Shown here: piece after piece, positions 15,432-22,922 of the stretch
Position numbering within the stretch: position 1 is the stretch's first letter
How the letters are laid out: the number at the start of each line of letters is the position of its first letter
Origin: Flavobacterium psychrotrophum
GTDB taxonomy: Bacteria > Bacteroidota > Bacteroidia > Flavobacteriales > Flavobacteriaceae
DNA: 64,000 nt
Direction: 5' to 3'
Assembly: GCF_003403075.1 (NCBI RefSeq)
Contig: NZ_CP031557.1
Span: 3,720,001 to 3,784,000 of the forward strand
The notes under the pieces: model-generated
What the model saw: the letters and a program-made list of their open reading frames with translations, nothing else
Database searches by the model: none
Told to the model about the DNA's origin: nothing
Program-made: the position numbers and the translations under genes

Positions 15432-15456
15432 TACTAATAAATTAACATAAGTGCAC

Positions 15457-16203
15457 TTACACCACCTTTAAACCTAAATCACGGTAGGGTTGTAATTTTT
15501 CATTATCACTATCCACTTCGGTAATTAGTACATCTACCTTAGTAATAGGGCAAATAAAGAAAGCCTCGGCGGTATCTATTTTTTCGAGCGTAGAAAGTGC
15601 TATTATCTGTCTTGCATTTTCTACCATGTTGCGTTTTACAAGGCTGTCCTCATAACTGCGTGCGGTAAGCCCGGTGGTATGGATGCTGCTTACGCCAAAG
15701 AAATAAATATTTGCACGCACATTGCGTATGGTATCAATAGCCTGCTGCCCTATGGTAGTAAAGGCTGTTTTGTAAAGCCTGCCCCCGGCAAAAATCATTT
15801 CGGCATTAGGATGATCTTCCAGCGCCTCGGCTACCGGAAAGCTGTTTGTTACCACCTGTATCTTGAGGTCTTTCGGCAGCATTTGTGCCACGGCAAGAAC
15901 TGATGTGCCTCCATCCATAAAAATGGTTTGCCCGTCTTTAATAAATGTAATGGCTTTCTCTGCCATGCGCAGCTTGTGGCTTACGTCATATTTTTCGCGG
16001 TCACGGTAGTGCTGGGGTATGCTGGAGTTTGCTATGGCGCCGCCACGCACTGCTTTTAAAAGCCCTTGTATGTCGAGTTCTTTAATATCGCGCCTTACCG
16101 TATCTTCAGATACGTTTAGTAAGCGGCTCATTTCGCCAAGCTGTACGCGGTTATCGCGGGTTAAGTGTTCCAGTATCAACTGTAAACGCTCATCTTTTAC
16201 CAT
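15457..16203 (-). CDS. DeoR family transcriptional regulator
   Basis: 248 residues from ATG 16203. An upstream in-frame start exists, but it would extend through the promoter, so it is rejected. The N-terminal winged HTH is MVKDERLQLILEHLT..VQLGEMSRLLNVSEDTVRRDI, the DeoR signature. The C-terminal sugar-phosphate sensor domain includes IFMDGGTSVLAVAQML and FFGVSSIHTTGLTA. Such proteins repress sugar or nucleoside catabolism until a phosphorylated effector binds. The gene is divergent from a deoxynucleotidase, and the shared region holds four phased TTGCAA sites, so it probably controls itself and that gene. Confidence 0.92.
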   Translation of the reverse strand: MVKDERLQLILEHLTRDNRVQLGEMSRLLNVSEDTVRRDIKELDIQGLLKAVRGGAIANSSIPQHYRDREKYDVSHKLRMAEKAITFIKDGQTIFMDGGTSVLAVAQMLPKDLKIQVVTNSFPVAEALEDHPNAEMIFAGGRLYKTAFTTIGQQAIDTIRNVRANIYFFGVSSIHTTGLTARSYEDSLVKRNMVENARQIIALSTLEKIDTAEAFFICPITKVDVLITEVDSDNEKLQPYRDLGLKVV

Positions 16204-16222
16204 GATGCAGATTAATTTACTG

Positions 16223-16230
16223 CAAAGATA
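16223..16230 (-). promoter_or_regulatory. Promoter -7 box for the DeoR gene
   Basis: TATCTTTG on the minus strand, exact TAnnTTTG, 20 bases upstream of ATG 16203. Confidence 0.7.
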
Positions 16231-16243
16231 CAAAAATTTAATA

Positions 16244-16279
16244 TTGCAAAAGTTTGCAATTATTTGCAACATATTGCAA
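16244..16279. promoter_or_regulatory. Operator array: four TTGCAA palindromes at exact 10-bp spacing
   Basis: TTGCAA occurs at 16244, 16254, 16264 and 16274, each self-complementary and each starting ten bases after the previous one, on one face of the helix. The array lies between the two divergent -7 boxes and covers the likely -33 regions of both. The adjacent DeoR repressor is the obvious candidate ligand (inference). Confidence 0.7.
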
Positions 16280-16287
16280 TTTATAAT

Positions 16288-16295
16288 TATCTTTG
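16288..16295 (+). promoter_or_regulatory. Promoter -7 box for the deoxynucleotidase
   Basis: TATCTTTG, exact TAnnTTTG, 21 bases before ATG 16317 and 8 bases after the last TTGCAA. Confidence 0.7.
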
Positions 16296-16316
16296 CCGCA
16301 AGATAACGCAAACCTC

Positions 16317-16919
16317 ATGAATACCTCAGAAAAAAAGAAAACGATTGCAATCGACATGGACGGAGTTCTTGCCGATGTAGAAAAGCAGTACCTTGACTGG
16401 TATGAAAAAGATTATGGCACAAGGCCGGAACCCGAAAGTATGCTTGGCCTTATGGAATGCGATGCGTTGCCAAATGATGCGATAGCTAAATTTTTGGTAA
16501 CACCAGGCTTCTTCCAGACCCTGCCCGTAATGGAGGGCGCTGTAGAAGCGGTAAAAGAACTTATGAAAGAGCATGAAGTATACATAGTGTCGGCAGCTAT
16601 GGAATTTCCGCTTTCATTATATGAGAAAAAACTATGGCTGGAAGAACACTTTCCGTTCATCCACTGGAGAAATATAATTTTTTGTGGCGATAAAAGCGTA
16701 ATCAATACTGATTTCCTTATAGACGACCACCTTAAAAATCTTGACAACTGCCCTGGCAAACCCCTGATGTTTAATGCGTTTCATAACGTTAACCACCACC
16801 ACCACCAAAGGGTAAGCCACTGGAACGATGTACCGGCACTGGTGCGCGACCTGTGCAGTATTCGCAAAAAGCTTGAGGCGCTGCCCGTACTGGCAAACCA
16901 GGACAGGCCACGCTGGTAA
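16317..16919 (+). CDS. HAD-type 5'(3')-deoxyribonucleotidase
   Basis: 200 residues from ATG 16317. A TTG eight codons upstream would lie inside the promoter. The HAD nucleophile motif is IAIDMDGVLAD (D13, D15), and FLIDDHLKNL near 130 is the acidic metal motif. Family members remove the phosphate from deoxynucleoside monophosphates and help balance dNTP pools. A run of five histidines (NHHHHQ region) lies near residue 158. Regulation with the divergent DeoR gene fits a nucleotide or sugar-phosphate signal. Confidence 0.88.
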   Translation: MNTSEKKKTIAIDMDGVLADVEKQYLDWYEKDYGTRPEPESMLGLMECDALPNDAIAKFLVTPGFFQTLPVMEGAVEAVKELMKEHEVYIVSAAMEFPLSLYEKKLWLEEHFPFIHWRNIIFCGDKSVINTDFLIDDHLKNLDNCPGKPLMFNAFHNVNHHHHQRVSHWNDVPALVRDLCSIRKKLEALPVLANQDRPRW

Positions 16920-16942
16920 AATTTCTGATTTTTTAATTCCTG

Positions 16943-16963
16943 CCCGCTCCGGCGGGTTTTTTT
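16943..16963 (+). terminator. Terminator of the deoxynucleotidase gene
   Basis: CCCGC / GCGGG with a four-base loop followed by seven Ts. Confidence 0.85.
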
Positions 16964-17011
16964 ATTGGGTATAATTACGTACATTCGGTGTAAACCGACC
17001 CGATTAATGAA

Positions 17012-17194
17012 ATGAATATTAAGAGAAAAATCCCTGCCGAAATTATATTTGCCCGATTACTGATAGCCGTGCATATAGTATTTTGGTCTGTTATTTTGAC
17101 GATAGATGTGGATAATTCTTTTATTCTGTTTTTCTGGTATTTCGCTGCGGAAGTATTGGCGAGTACAGCGTCGGTAATATGGCTAAGTGTATAA
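17012..17194 (+). CDS. Mini membrane protein 1 (60 aa)
   Basis: Starts MNIKRKIPAEIIFARLL. Two hydrophobic helices are visible at about 12-30 and 36-58 with a short polar hinge (DVDNS). No family recognised. The stop overlaps the start of the next small ORF by 16 bases, suggesting translational coupling. First of five tiny overlapping or adjacent membrane ORFs between 17012 and 17852. Confidence 0.55.
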   Translation: MNIKRKIPAEIIFARLLIAVHIVFWSVILTIDVDNSFILFFWYFAAEVLASTASVIWLSV

Positions 17195-17304
17195 AAAAGC
17201 CAAAGAATTTTCTTAGCCATGCACTAACTGTATCGTTGTTATTAGTGGTGGTTATTATAGTTTTTATTGCATTCGCCATTAAATTGAGTAAAGATTTAAC
17301 ATGA
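17179..17304 (+). CDS. Mini membrane protein 2 (41 aa)
   Basis: Starts MAKCIKKPKNF and has one strong membrane helix (LLLVVVIIVFIAFAI, about 20-34) followed by KLSKDLT: positive-inside at the N-terminus. It overlaps the previous ORF by 16 bases. Its TGA overlaps the ATG of the next frame as ATGA (17301-17304). Too short for most gene callers; I think it is real because of the overlaps and helix. Confidence 0.5.
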   Translation: MAKCIKKPKNFLSHALTVSLLLVVVIIVFIAFAIKLSKDLT

Positions 17305-17401
17305 AGCACCAACACATCCGTCCGGCTGTAATTATCCTGTCTGTTTTTTTGTGGTAGGCATAATAATCTTTCCTAATGTAAGCGGTTTTTTTGTGCCTTA
17401 A
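17301..17401 (+). pseudogene. Mini membrane protein 3, frameshifted at a T7 run
   Basis: ATG 17301 overlaps the preceding TGA. As written it codes only 18 residues (ends VFLW) before TAG 17355. The interruption is at seven Ts (17344-17350). With one more T the frame would run on as FFVVGIIIFPNVSGFFVP to TAA 17399-17401, a 33-residue single-helix protein. The alternatives are sequencing error, a genuine decay event, phase variation at the homopolymer, or ribosomal slippage. Confidence 0.45.
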
Positions 17402-17469
17402 GCTAAAAATGACACCTATTTATTCGATATTTGAAGCATGGAAGGCATCTGCCGATAGACTTAAACAAT

Positions 17470-17775
17470 ATGCAAAACAATCAACCTGATAAAGACAAGC
17501 TTCTTAAAACTACCGCGCAGTGGGTGCTTATCCTACAGTTTTTGTTTTTTATAGCAGGTATATTTTTTTTGCTGGTCAATCCTGTAAGTGCCTTCTTTTA
17601 TTTTGTATTATGGACTGGGATTGTAGGTGCAGTAAACCTCTTTTTTGTCATTTTCCTGTTTGGCTTCCGTCAAAAAAAATACAGGGCATATGTAGTGCAG
17701 CTTATATTGTTTCCGCTAATACTGGGCTGTGGCGGCATGTTTCTGGCAATATGCATCTCATGGAGAAATGGCTAA
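17470..17775 (+). CDS. Small membrane protein (101 aa)
   Basis: Starts MQNNQPDKDKLLKTTAQW at ATG 17470, preferred over a start 39 bases upstream that adds polar residues. Three hydrophobic segments are visible: WVLILQFLFFIAGIFFLLV (about 18-36), SAFFYFVLWTGIVGAVNLFF, and LILFPLILGCGGMFLAI, separated by basic RQKKYR. No recognised family. It belongs to the same row of tiny membrane ORFs. Confidence 0.65.
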   Translation: MQNNQPDKDKLLKTTAQWVLILQFLFFIAGIFFLLVNPVSAFFYFVLWTGIVGAVNLFFVIFLFGFRQKKYRAYVVQLILFPLILGCGGMFLAICISWRNG

Positions 17776-17852
17776 GTCGCAGCATTTTTCCGCCAGCATT
17801 TGGATTTATGGGCATAATCATAGCCATACTTACTTCGGGCATTACCTGCTAA
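17760..17852 (+). CDS. Mini membrane protein 5 (30 aa)
   Basis: ATG 17760 overlaps the previous gene by 16 bases, the same overlap as between mini proteins 1 and 2. It codes MEKWLSRSIFPPAFGFMG then a hydrophobic IIIAILTSGITC. The frame is open farther upstream, but that part lies antiparallel to nothing useful and is a shadow of the 101-residue gene. Its last 11 bases overlap the convergent MFS gene. Coding status uncertain. Confidence 0.4.
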   Translation: MEKWLSRSIFPPAFGFMGIIIAILTSGITC

Positions 17853-19014
17853 GCTGTTTCTTTTCCCAATATACAATATATACAAAAGCAATGACCACCA
17901 TGGCAGCGGCTGCATAAAACATAGCCGGGATGCGTGCCAGTACATCGCCATAGTACCAGCCTGTAAATGCTGCGCCAAGCCCTATGCCTGCTTCCAGTGC
18001 TATGTAACCTGTAGCAACGGCTTTGCCTCTATGGTCCGGATGGCTCATTTCTACCGTCCAGGCATTAATGGCAGGCGAGTAAATGCCCTGTGCCACACCA
18101 TAAACGGCCGCCGCAAGCATAAGCATAAATACTGAGTTTGCTATACCGGTAAGCACCAGTGCTGCCACAAGTACTACAAGCCCTATTTTTATAACGCGGG
18201 TGCGCCCATAACGGTCGCTCGCTTTGCCGGCTACAAAACGCATAACCAGCGAAAACAGCGTAAGGACCATAAAAAATGTTCCCTTATTGGCTATTTGCAA
18301 CGACTCAGACCTATCGGGTATCAGCGTTAGCATGGCACCGTAAGACAGGCAGGTAAGCAGCATTACTATTGCTGCAGGAATTACCTCTACGGCAATTATA
18401 TCTTTGCGCGATATTTTTAACAATGCCGGACGAAATTTTTGCCTTGCCACAAGGGTTTCTTTCATATTCATAATAATCAGGATGCTTAGCAAAGCCAGTG
18501 CAGACGACACGTAGAACAATACGTTTATACTAAAATACAGCGTAATAAAACCTCCTATTGCAGGGCCTACTGCCATACCGGTACTAAAACACAGTCCGTG
18601 TATGCCCAGTGCCTCGCCCCACCTTTCCTTAGGAGCAATATCTGCTACATAGGCTGATGTTGCCGTGGGTTTAAATCCTGTAGAAAATCCGTGTAATAAC
18701 CTTAAAAATAAAAAACCTGATACCGATGTAAGTACGGGATACAACAATCCGCACACAAAACATACTATAGACCCTACCGCCATAACAGGCACACGCCCCA
18801 CGGTATCGGTAAGGCGGCCGCTAAACGGACGCGATATACCGGCGGTAAGTGTAAACAATGCTATAATTAACCCTTTATATTCGGCACCACCCAGGCTGCT
18901 AAGGTAATTAGGCAGTTCTGGTATAAGCATATTAAAACTTGCTGAAAACAACAACGAACTAAGGCATAACAGGCCAAATTGCAGGTTGTAAATAGGGTGC
19001 GGGGATTTTTTCAT
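17842..19014 (-). CDS. Major facilitator superfamily transporter
   Basis: 390 residues with twelve predicted helices. The loop 2-3 signature GRLTDTVGRVPVMAVG (about 66-81) and its second-half echo GKASDRYGRTRVIKIG are both present, as is the antiporter-like region GLCFSTGMAVGPAIGG near 140. The type is close to sugar or drug efflux permeases; the substrate cannot be assigned. Monocistronic, with its own promoter; the 3' end overlaps the last mini ORF on the other strand by 11 bases. Confidence 0.92.
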   Translation of the reverse strand: MKKSPHPIYNLQFGLLCLSSLLFSASFNMLIPELPNYLSSLGGAEYKGLIIALFTLTAGISRPFSGRLTDTVGRVPVMAVGSIVCFVCGLLYPVLTSVSGFLFLRLLHGFSTGFKPTATSAYVADIAPKERWGEALGIHGLCFSTGMAVGPAIGGFITLYFSINVLFYVSSALALLSILIIMNMKETLVARQKFRPALLKISRKDIIAVEVIPAAIVMLLTCLSYGAMLTLIPDRSESLQIANKGTFFMVLTLFSLVMRFVAGKASDRYGRTRVIKIGLVVLVAALVLTGIANSVFMLMLAAAVYGVAQGIYSPAINAWTVEMSHPDHRGKAVATGYIALEAGIGLGAAFTGWYYGDVLARIPAMFYAAAAMVVIAFVYIVYWEKKQLSR

Positions 19015-19024
19015 AACGATTTTT

Positions 19025-19032
19025 CAAAGGTA
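19025..19032 (-). promoter_or_regulatory. Promoter -7 box for the MFS gene
   Basis: TACCTTTG on the minus strand, exact TAnnTTTG; only 10 bases before the ATG, implying a nearly leaderless transcript. Confidence 0.55.
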
Positions 19033-19059
19033 CGCAAAACAGTTTTAAGTCAAAAGGCT

Positions 19060-19283
19060 TAACCACTAAGCGTAAGAATTTACCACGGAGGTCACTAAGT
19101 TAAAGCCACGAAGTCCACAAGGTTAGCCGCCCAAGGGCAGAAGGACACAAAGCTGCGTGTTTTCTTAAAACTGAATAATCTGTTGAAATTTACATAGCGC
19201 TTTGCGTTCTTATTGAGCATGAATTTAATATCCAACTTTGTGTACTTAGTGGTTTCTTTGTGCGCCTTGTGGTAAACGTTAAA
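19060..19283. repeat. Long imperfect inverted repeat, CACAAAG family
   Basis: Begins AACCACTAAGCGTAAG, with words such as CCACGAAGTCCACAAGG and GGACACAAAGC, and ends TACTTAGTGGTTTCTTTGTG and CGCCTTGTGGTAAA, the approximate inverse. It fills the gap 19015-19324. A minus-strand open frame inside it is a by-product. Confidence 0.6.
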
Positions 19284-19324
19284 GCTCAATTTAAAATTCA
19301 AAATACAGAATTTAAAATAATAAA

Positions 19325-19960
19325 TCACGACCTCAATATTTCCAGAAAATCTTTCCTTAAAATTTCGCGTGCGCCCAGGCTTTCAAGGTGGCCGTTGTGC
19401 ACCTGGCAGTCGAGCAGGCGGTAGTTTTCTTTTTCGAGCTTTTGTGCAAGCGCTATAAAAGCCATTTTACTGGCATTGCTTACTTTGCTAAACATACTTT
19501 CGCCACAAAATATATGGCCCAGGTCTATTCCGTACAGTCCGCCTACAAGTTCGCCGTCCTGCCATACCTCTATAGATTTTGCAAAGCCCAGTTCGTGCAG
19601 GCGTATGTAAGCTTCGGTCATCTCGTCGGTTATCCAGGTACCTGCCTGCCCATCGCGCTTTATGTCGCGGCAGTTAGCAATAACATCGGCAAAAGCCGTA
19701 TTCCAGGTTAGGGTAAACTGGTCGCGGTTAATAATGTTCCGCATACTTTTAGATATCTTGAGTTCCGGAAAAAAGAGTACCATACGCTCTGGCGGGCTCC
19801 ACCACAGTATAGGCTCGTCATCTTCAAACCACGGAAATATACCACTGCGGTAAGCCAGCATAAGCCGTTCCGGTGTAAGGTCGCCACCTATGGCTACAAT
19901 GCCTTCCGGCGAAGACCGGTGTACCGGCGGAAAATATAATTCTCGTGATAAAAAATACAT
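19325..19960 (-). CDS. aat: Leucyl/phenylalanyl-tRNA--protein transferase
   Basis: 211 residues. Begins MYFLSRELYFPPVHRSSPEG and contains the family blocks VAIGGDLTPERLMLAYRSGIFPW, PILWWSPPERMVL, GFAKSIEVWQDGELVGGLYG and CGESMFSKVSNASKMA. It adds Leu or Phe to N-terminal Lys/Arg of proteins as the N-degron for ClpAP/ClpS. No clpA/clpS in the window. The end is full (DFLEILRS). Confidence 0.96.
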   Translation of the reverse strand: MYFLSRELYFPPVHRSSPEGIVAIGGDLTPERLMLAYRSGIFPWFEDDEPILWWSPPERMVLFFPELKISKSMRNIINRDQFTLTWNTAFADVIANCRDIKRDGQAGTWITDEMTEAYIRLHELGFAKSIEVWQDGELVGGLYGIDLGHIFCGESMFSKVSNASKMAFIALAQKLEKENYRLLDCQVHNGHLESLGAREILRKDFLEILRS

Positions 19961-19980
19961 ACTGTTGCTAATTGCGGCTA

Positions 19981-19988
19981 CAAAAATA
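19981..19988 (-). promoter_or_regulatory. Promoter -7 box for aat
   Basis: TATTTTTG on the minus strand fits TAnnTTTG, 21 bases upstream of the ATG. Confidence 0.5.
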
Positions 19989-20145
19989 TATTTTATTTAT
20001 AGAAGTGGTTTAAACTTTTTCAACCGAAGTTATACTAAATAAAAATACACCCTTATGGGGATTTCAGGTTTTAACAGGGCTGCTTAGCTTTGTAATGTTA
20101 ACGGGAAGTGCATCCTGGTAAAATATTTCTGATAGTTTTTAATTG

Positions 20146-20180
20146 AAAAGCCCCGATGATTGGACACCAACGGGGCTTTT
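20146..20180 (-). terminator. Bidirectional terminator after ahcY
   Basis: AAAAGCCCCG / CGGGGCTTTT with a 15-base loop; A and T runs on both sides. The rest of 19989-20242 is AT-rich with degenerate TCTAAAATCTAA-type words and no ORF. Confidence 0.8.
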
Positions 20181-20242
20181 TATTTTTAGCATATTTTAGA
20201 ATTGAAATCTAAAATCTAACTTCTTAATTCTAATTTCTAAAA

Positions 20243-21559
20243 TTAGTAACGGTAGTATTCAGGCTTAAATGGCCCTTCTACACCTACACCAATGTAAGCA
20301 GCCTGGCCTTCGCTAAGTACTTCAAGCTCTACACCCAGTTTAGCAAGGTGAAGCGATGCTACTTTTTCGTCAAGGTGCTTAGGCAGCATATACACCTCAT
20401 TACCATAAGCAGCACTGTTTGTCCAAAGCTCGATTTGGGCTAGTGTCTGGTTAGTGAATGAATTACTCATTACAAAACTTGGGTGGCCTGTAGCACAACC
20501 AAGGTTTACAAGACGGCCTTCCGCAAGGATAAGAATATCTTTACCTGCAATAGTATACTTATCAACCTGTGGCTTAATTTCAACTTTGCTAGCGCCGTGG
20601 TTGCCGTTTAGCCATGCCATGTCAATCTCGTTATCAAAGTGGCCAATGTTACAAACAACCGTTTTATCTTTCATTTGCTCAAAGTGGCGGCCTACAACAA
20701 TATCTTTATTACCAGTAGTGGTAATAATAATGTCTGCATTACCTACAACGGTATCCAGTTTTTTAACCTCATAACCATCCATAGCAGCCTGAAGCGCACA
20801 TATAGGGTCAATTTCAGTTACGGTAACAATAGAACCCGCACCACGGAAAGAAGCAGCAGTACCCTTACCTACGTCGCCATAACCGCATACAATTACACGC
20901 TTACCTGCAAGCATAAGGTCAGTAGCACGGCGCACCGCATCTACAGCACTTTCTTTACAGCCGTATTTATTATCAAATTTAGATTTTGTAACAGAGTCAT
21001 TAACGTTGATAGCCGGCATTACAAGAGTACCGTTTTTCATACGCTCATAAAGGCGGTGTACACCTGTAGTAGTTTCTTCGCTAAGGCCTTTAATACCTGC
21101 TGCAAGCTCAGGAAAACGGTCAAATACCATATTAGTAAGGTCGCCACCGTCATCAAGAATCATGTTAAGCGGCTGACGGTCTTCGCCAAACCAAAGTGTT
21201 TGTTCTATACACCAGTCAAACTCCTCTTCGTTCATACCTTTCCATGCGTAAACCGGTATTCCGGCAGCAGCAATGGCAGCAGCAGCGTGATCCTGGGTAG
21301 AGAAAATGTTGCAAGAGCTCCACGTTACCTCTGCGCCAAGTGCCTTAAGTGTTTCTATAAGCACGGCCGTTTGTATGGTCATGTGCAGGCATCCTGCTAT
21401 GCGGGCACCTTTAAGCGGCTGGCTTGCACCATATTCTGCACGTAGTGCCATAAGGCCCGGCATCTCAGCTTCTGCAAGCTCTATTTCTTTTCTACCCCAT
21501 TCCGCAAGCGAAATATCCTTTACTTTATAAGCCTCATACGGCAGCGTGGTTGTACTCAT
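20243..21559 (-). CDS. ahcY: Adenosylhomocysteinase
   Basis: 438 residues, full length for bacterial S-adenosylhomocysteine hydrolase. The substrate part has [17 protein letters not shown] and [15 protein letters not shown]. The NAD-binding loop is [18 protein letters not shown], and the C-terminus ends [10 protein letters not shown], the conserved tetramer-locking tail. It splits SAH to adenosine and homocysteine. Homocysteine can then be methylated by MetE (58071-60383), the other half of the cycle in this window. Single gene with its own promoter and terminator. Confidence 0.97.
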   Translation of the reverse strand: MSTTTLPYEAYKVKDISLAEWGRKEIELAEAEMPGLMALRAEYGASQPLKGARIAGCLHMTIQTAVLIETLKALGAEVTWSSCNIFSTQDHAAAAIAAAGIPVYAWKGMNEEEFDWCIEQTLWFGEDRQPLNMILDDGGDLTNMVFDRFPELAAGIKGLSEETTTGVHRLYERMKNGTLVMPAINVNDSVTKSKFDNKYGCKESAVDAVRRATDLMLAGKRVIVCGYGDVGKGTAASFRGAGSIVTVTEIDPICALQAAMDGYEVKKLDTVVGNADIIITTTGNKDIVVGRHFEQMKDKTVVCNIGHFDNEIDMAWLNGNHGASKVEIKPQVDKYTIAGKDILILAEGRLVNLGCATGHPSFVMSNSFTNQTLAQIELWTNSAAYGNEVYMLPKHLDEKVASLHLAKLGVELEVLSEGQAAYIGVGVEGPFKPEYYRY

Positions 21560-21597
21560 ACGTATTTATTGTATATTTGTATTAGCAAAAATTTTTG

Positions 21598-21605
21598 CAA
21601 AGTTA
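21598..21605 (-). promoter_or_regulatory. Promoter -7 box for ahcY
   Basis: TAACTTTG on the minus strand, exact TAnnTTTG, 39 bases upstream of the ATG at 21559. Confidence 0.6.
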
Positions 21606-21646
21606 ATAAATTGCAACTTAAGTTTCCCAACCCTACTTTATAATAA

Positions 21647-22279
21647 ATGCCTTTATATAAATCGCTTACCATAGATAATAACACCCAGCTGCTTGTATGG
21701 CAAAATACAGAGCCGCTGGAAGAGCTATTGGCCACGGTAAGCCTTAAGGATGTTTGTGTGCATAAGTTCGAAAAAATGAAGAGTGAACAGCATCAAAAAG
21801 GCTTTTTGGGCGTTCGGAAACTAATGCAGCACATAGGGTATACTGACTTTGACCTGTTTTATGATGCTAACGGAAAGCCACACCTTAAAGACGGCAAAAA
21901 CATTTCTATTACCCATTCATATGCCTTTAGTGCCATAATAGTGAGTAGCAAGCAGAGTGGTATAGATATGGAGATGCAGCGTGAAAAGGTGGTAACCATT
22001 GCAGAAAAATTTTTATCTAAAGAATTTGCCTACCTCGACCCTACCCATATGGAAACCTACATGCGTATGCTTATAGTGCTGTGGGGCGTAAAAGAAGCCG
22101 TATATAAAATGGTGTCGCGCAAGGGGCTTAGCTTTAAACAAAATATAGAAGTATTTAAGTTTGCTATGGAAGACGGTCGTGGAGAGGCCGCCTATGCCTA
22201 TGAAGAACTTGCCGCCAGGCTGCCGTTTTACTTTATGGAGCTGGAAGGATTTACCCTGGTATACTGCCTGGGTTACTAA
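21647..22279 (+). CDS. 4'-phosphopantetheinyl transferase superfamily protein
   Basis: 210 residues. Contains the Sfp-type motifs ISITHSYAFSAIIVS, SGIDMEMQRE (metal ligands D107 and E109) and LWGVKEAVYKMVSRKGL (W146, K149, E150, K154). It transfers phosphopantetheine from CoA to a carrier protein serine. The carrier is not in the window, so this may be the housekeeping enzyme or serve a polyketide/pigment system. It is 16 bases upstream of pnuC and probably cotranscribed. Confidence 0.9.
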   Translation: MPLYKSLTIDNNTQLLVWQNTEPLEELLATVSLKDVCVHKFEKMKSEQHQKGFLGVRKLMQHIGYTDFDLFYDANGKPHLKDGKNISITHSYAFSAIIVSSKQSGIDMEMQREKVVTIAEKFLSKEFAYLDPTHMETYMRMLIVLWGVKEAVYKMVSRKGLSFKQNIEVFKFAMEDGRGEAAYAYEELAARLPFYFMELEGFTLVYCLGY

Positions 22280-22295
22280 CTTTAACTGTTTTTTA

Positions 22296-22922
22296 ATGTT
22301 TGACGTTTTAGATTTGTTGTTCAGTCAATATAAAGGCTATACTTTTGCACAAATAATTTTAGAGGCTGTAGCCGTTATACTGGGAATTGTAAGTGTAGTT
22401 TATAGTAAAAAAAACAGCATATTGCTTTATCCGGCAGCAATAGTAAGTGCACTGATATACATTTACTTATTATGGCAATGGGAACTGTATGGCGACCTGA
22501 TAATAAACATGTATTATTTTTACATGGGCATTTATGGATGGATATTGTGGAAAAAATCATACGGAAAAGACAACGATTTTCTAAAAATCACAAATTTATC
22601 GCAGCAGGATTACCTGAAATCGGCATTTATTTTTATTTTTTCGATTATATTTGTTTTAGTAATATATTGGTCTTTTGACAAGTTTGATAAATGGTGGGCA
22701 TATGCCGACATATTTATGACGGGGCTGTTATTTGTGGGGACATGGCAGCTGGCAAAACGTAAACTTGAAAACTGGCTTTTTTTAATAGCGGGAAACATCA
22801 TTGCTATACCGCTATTTTATCTTAAGGGATATACCCTTACGAGTATTTTAAATGTAGTTTTAACAGTAATTGCCATTTATGGCTATTTAGCATGGAAGAA
22901 AATTTTACACGCCAAAAAGTAA
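22296..22922 (+). CDS. pnuC: PnuC family vitamin transporter
   Basis: 208 residues from ATG 22296; the frame is open upstream, inside the previous gene, and that part is rejected. Seven hydrophobic segments. The family motif LLWQWELYGDLIINMYYF followed by GIYGWILWKK is present. PnuC-type carriers move nicotinamide riboside, thiamine (PnuT) or riboflavin (PnuX) by facilitated diffusion, with trapping by a kinase. A TPP-riboswitch-controlled receptor lies 3 kb downstream, so thiamine is a serious alternative substrate. The kinase partner I would expect next (NadR-like or thiamine pyrophosphokinase) is missing; the following gene is DUF4301. Confidence 0.88.
   Translation: MFDVLDLLFSQYKGYTFAQIILEAVAVILGIVSVVYSKKNSILLYPAAIVSALIYIYLLWQWELYGDLIINMYYFYMGIYGWILWKKSYGKDNDFLKITNLSQQDYLKSAFIFIFSIIFVLVIYWSFDKFDKWWAYADIFMTGLLFVGTWQLAKRKLENWLFLIAGNIIAIPLFYLKGYTLTSILNVVLTVIAIYGYLAWKKILHAKK

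Noticed and set aside
17520..17852. 110-residue plus-strand frame
   Set aside because: Most of it overlaps the 101-residue membrane gene in another frame and has soluble, unlikely composition; only the last 30 residues with their own ATG look plausible.
19095..19328. 77-residue minus-strand frame
   Set aside because: It lies wholly inside the CACAAAG inverted-repeat element and ends in the aat stop region; composition follows the repeat.
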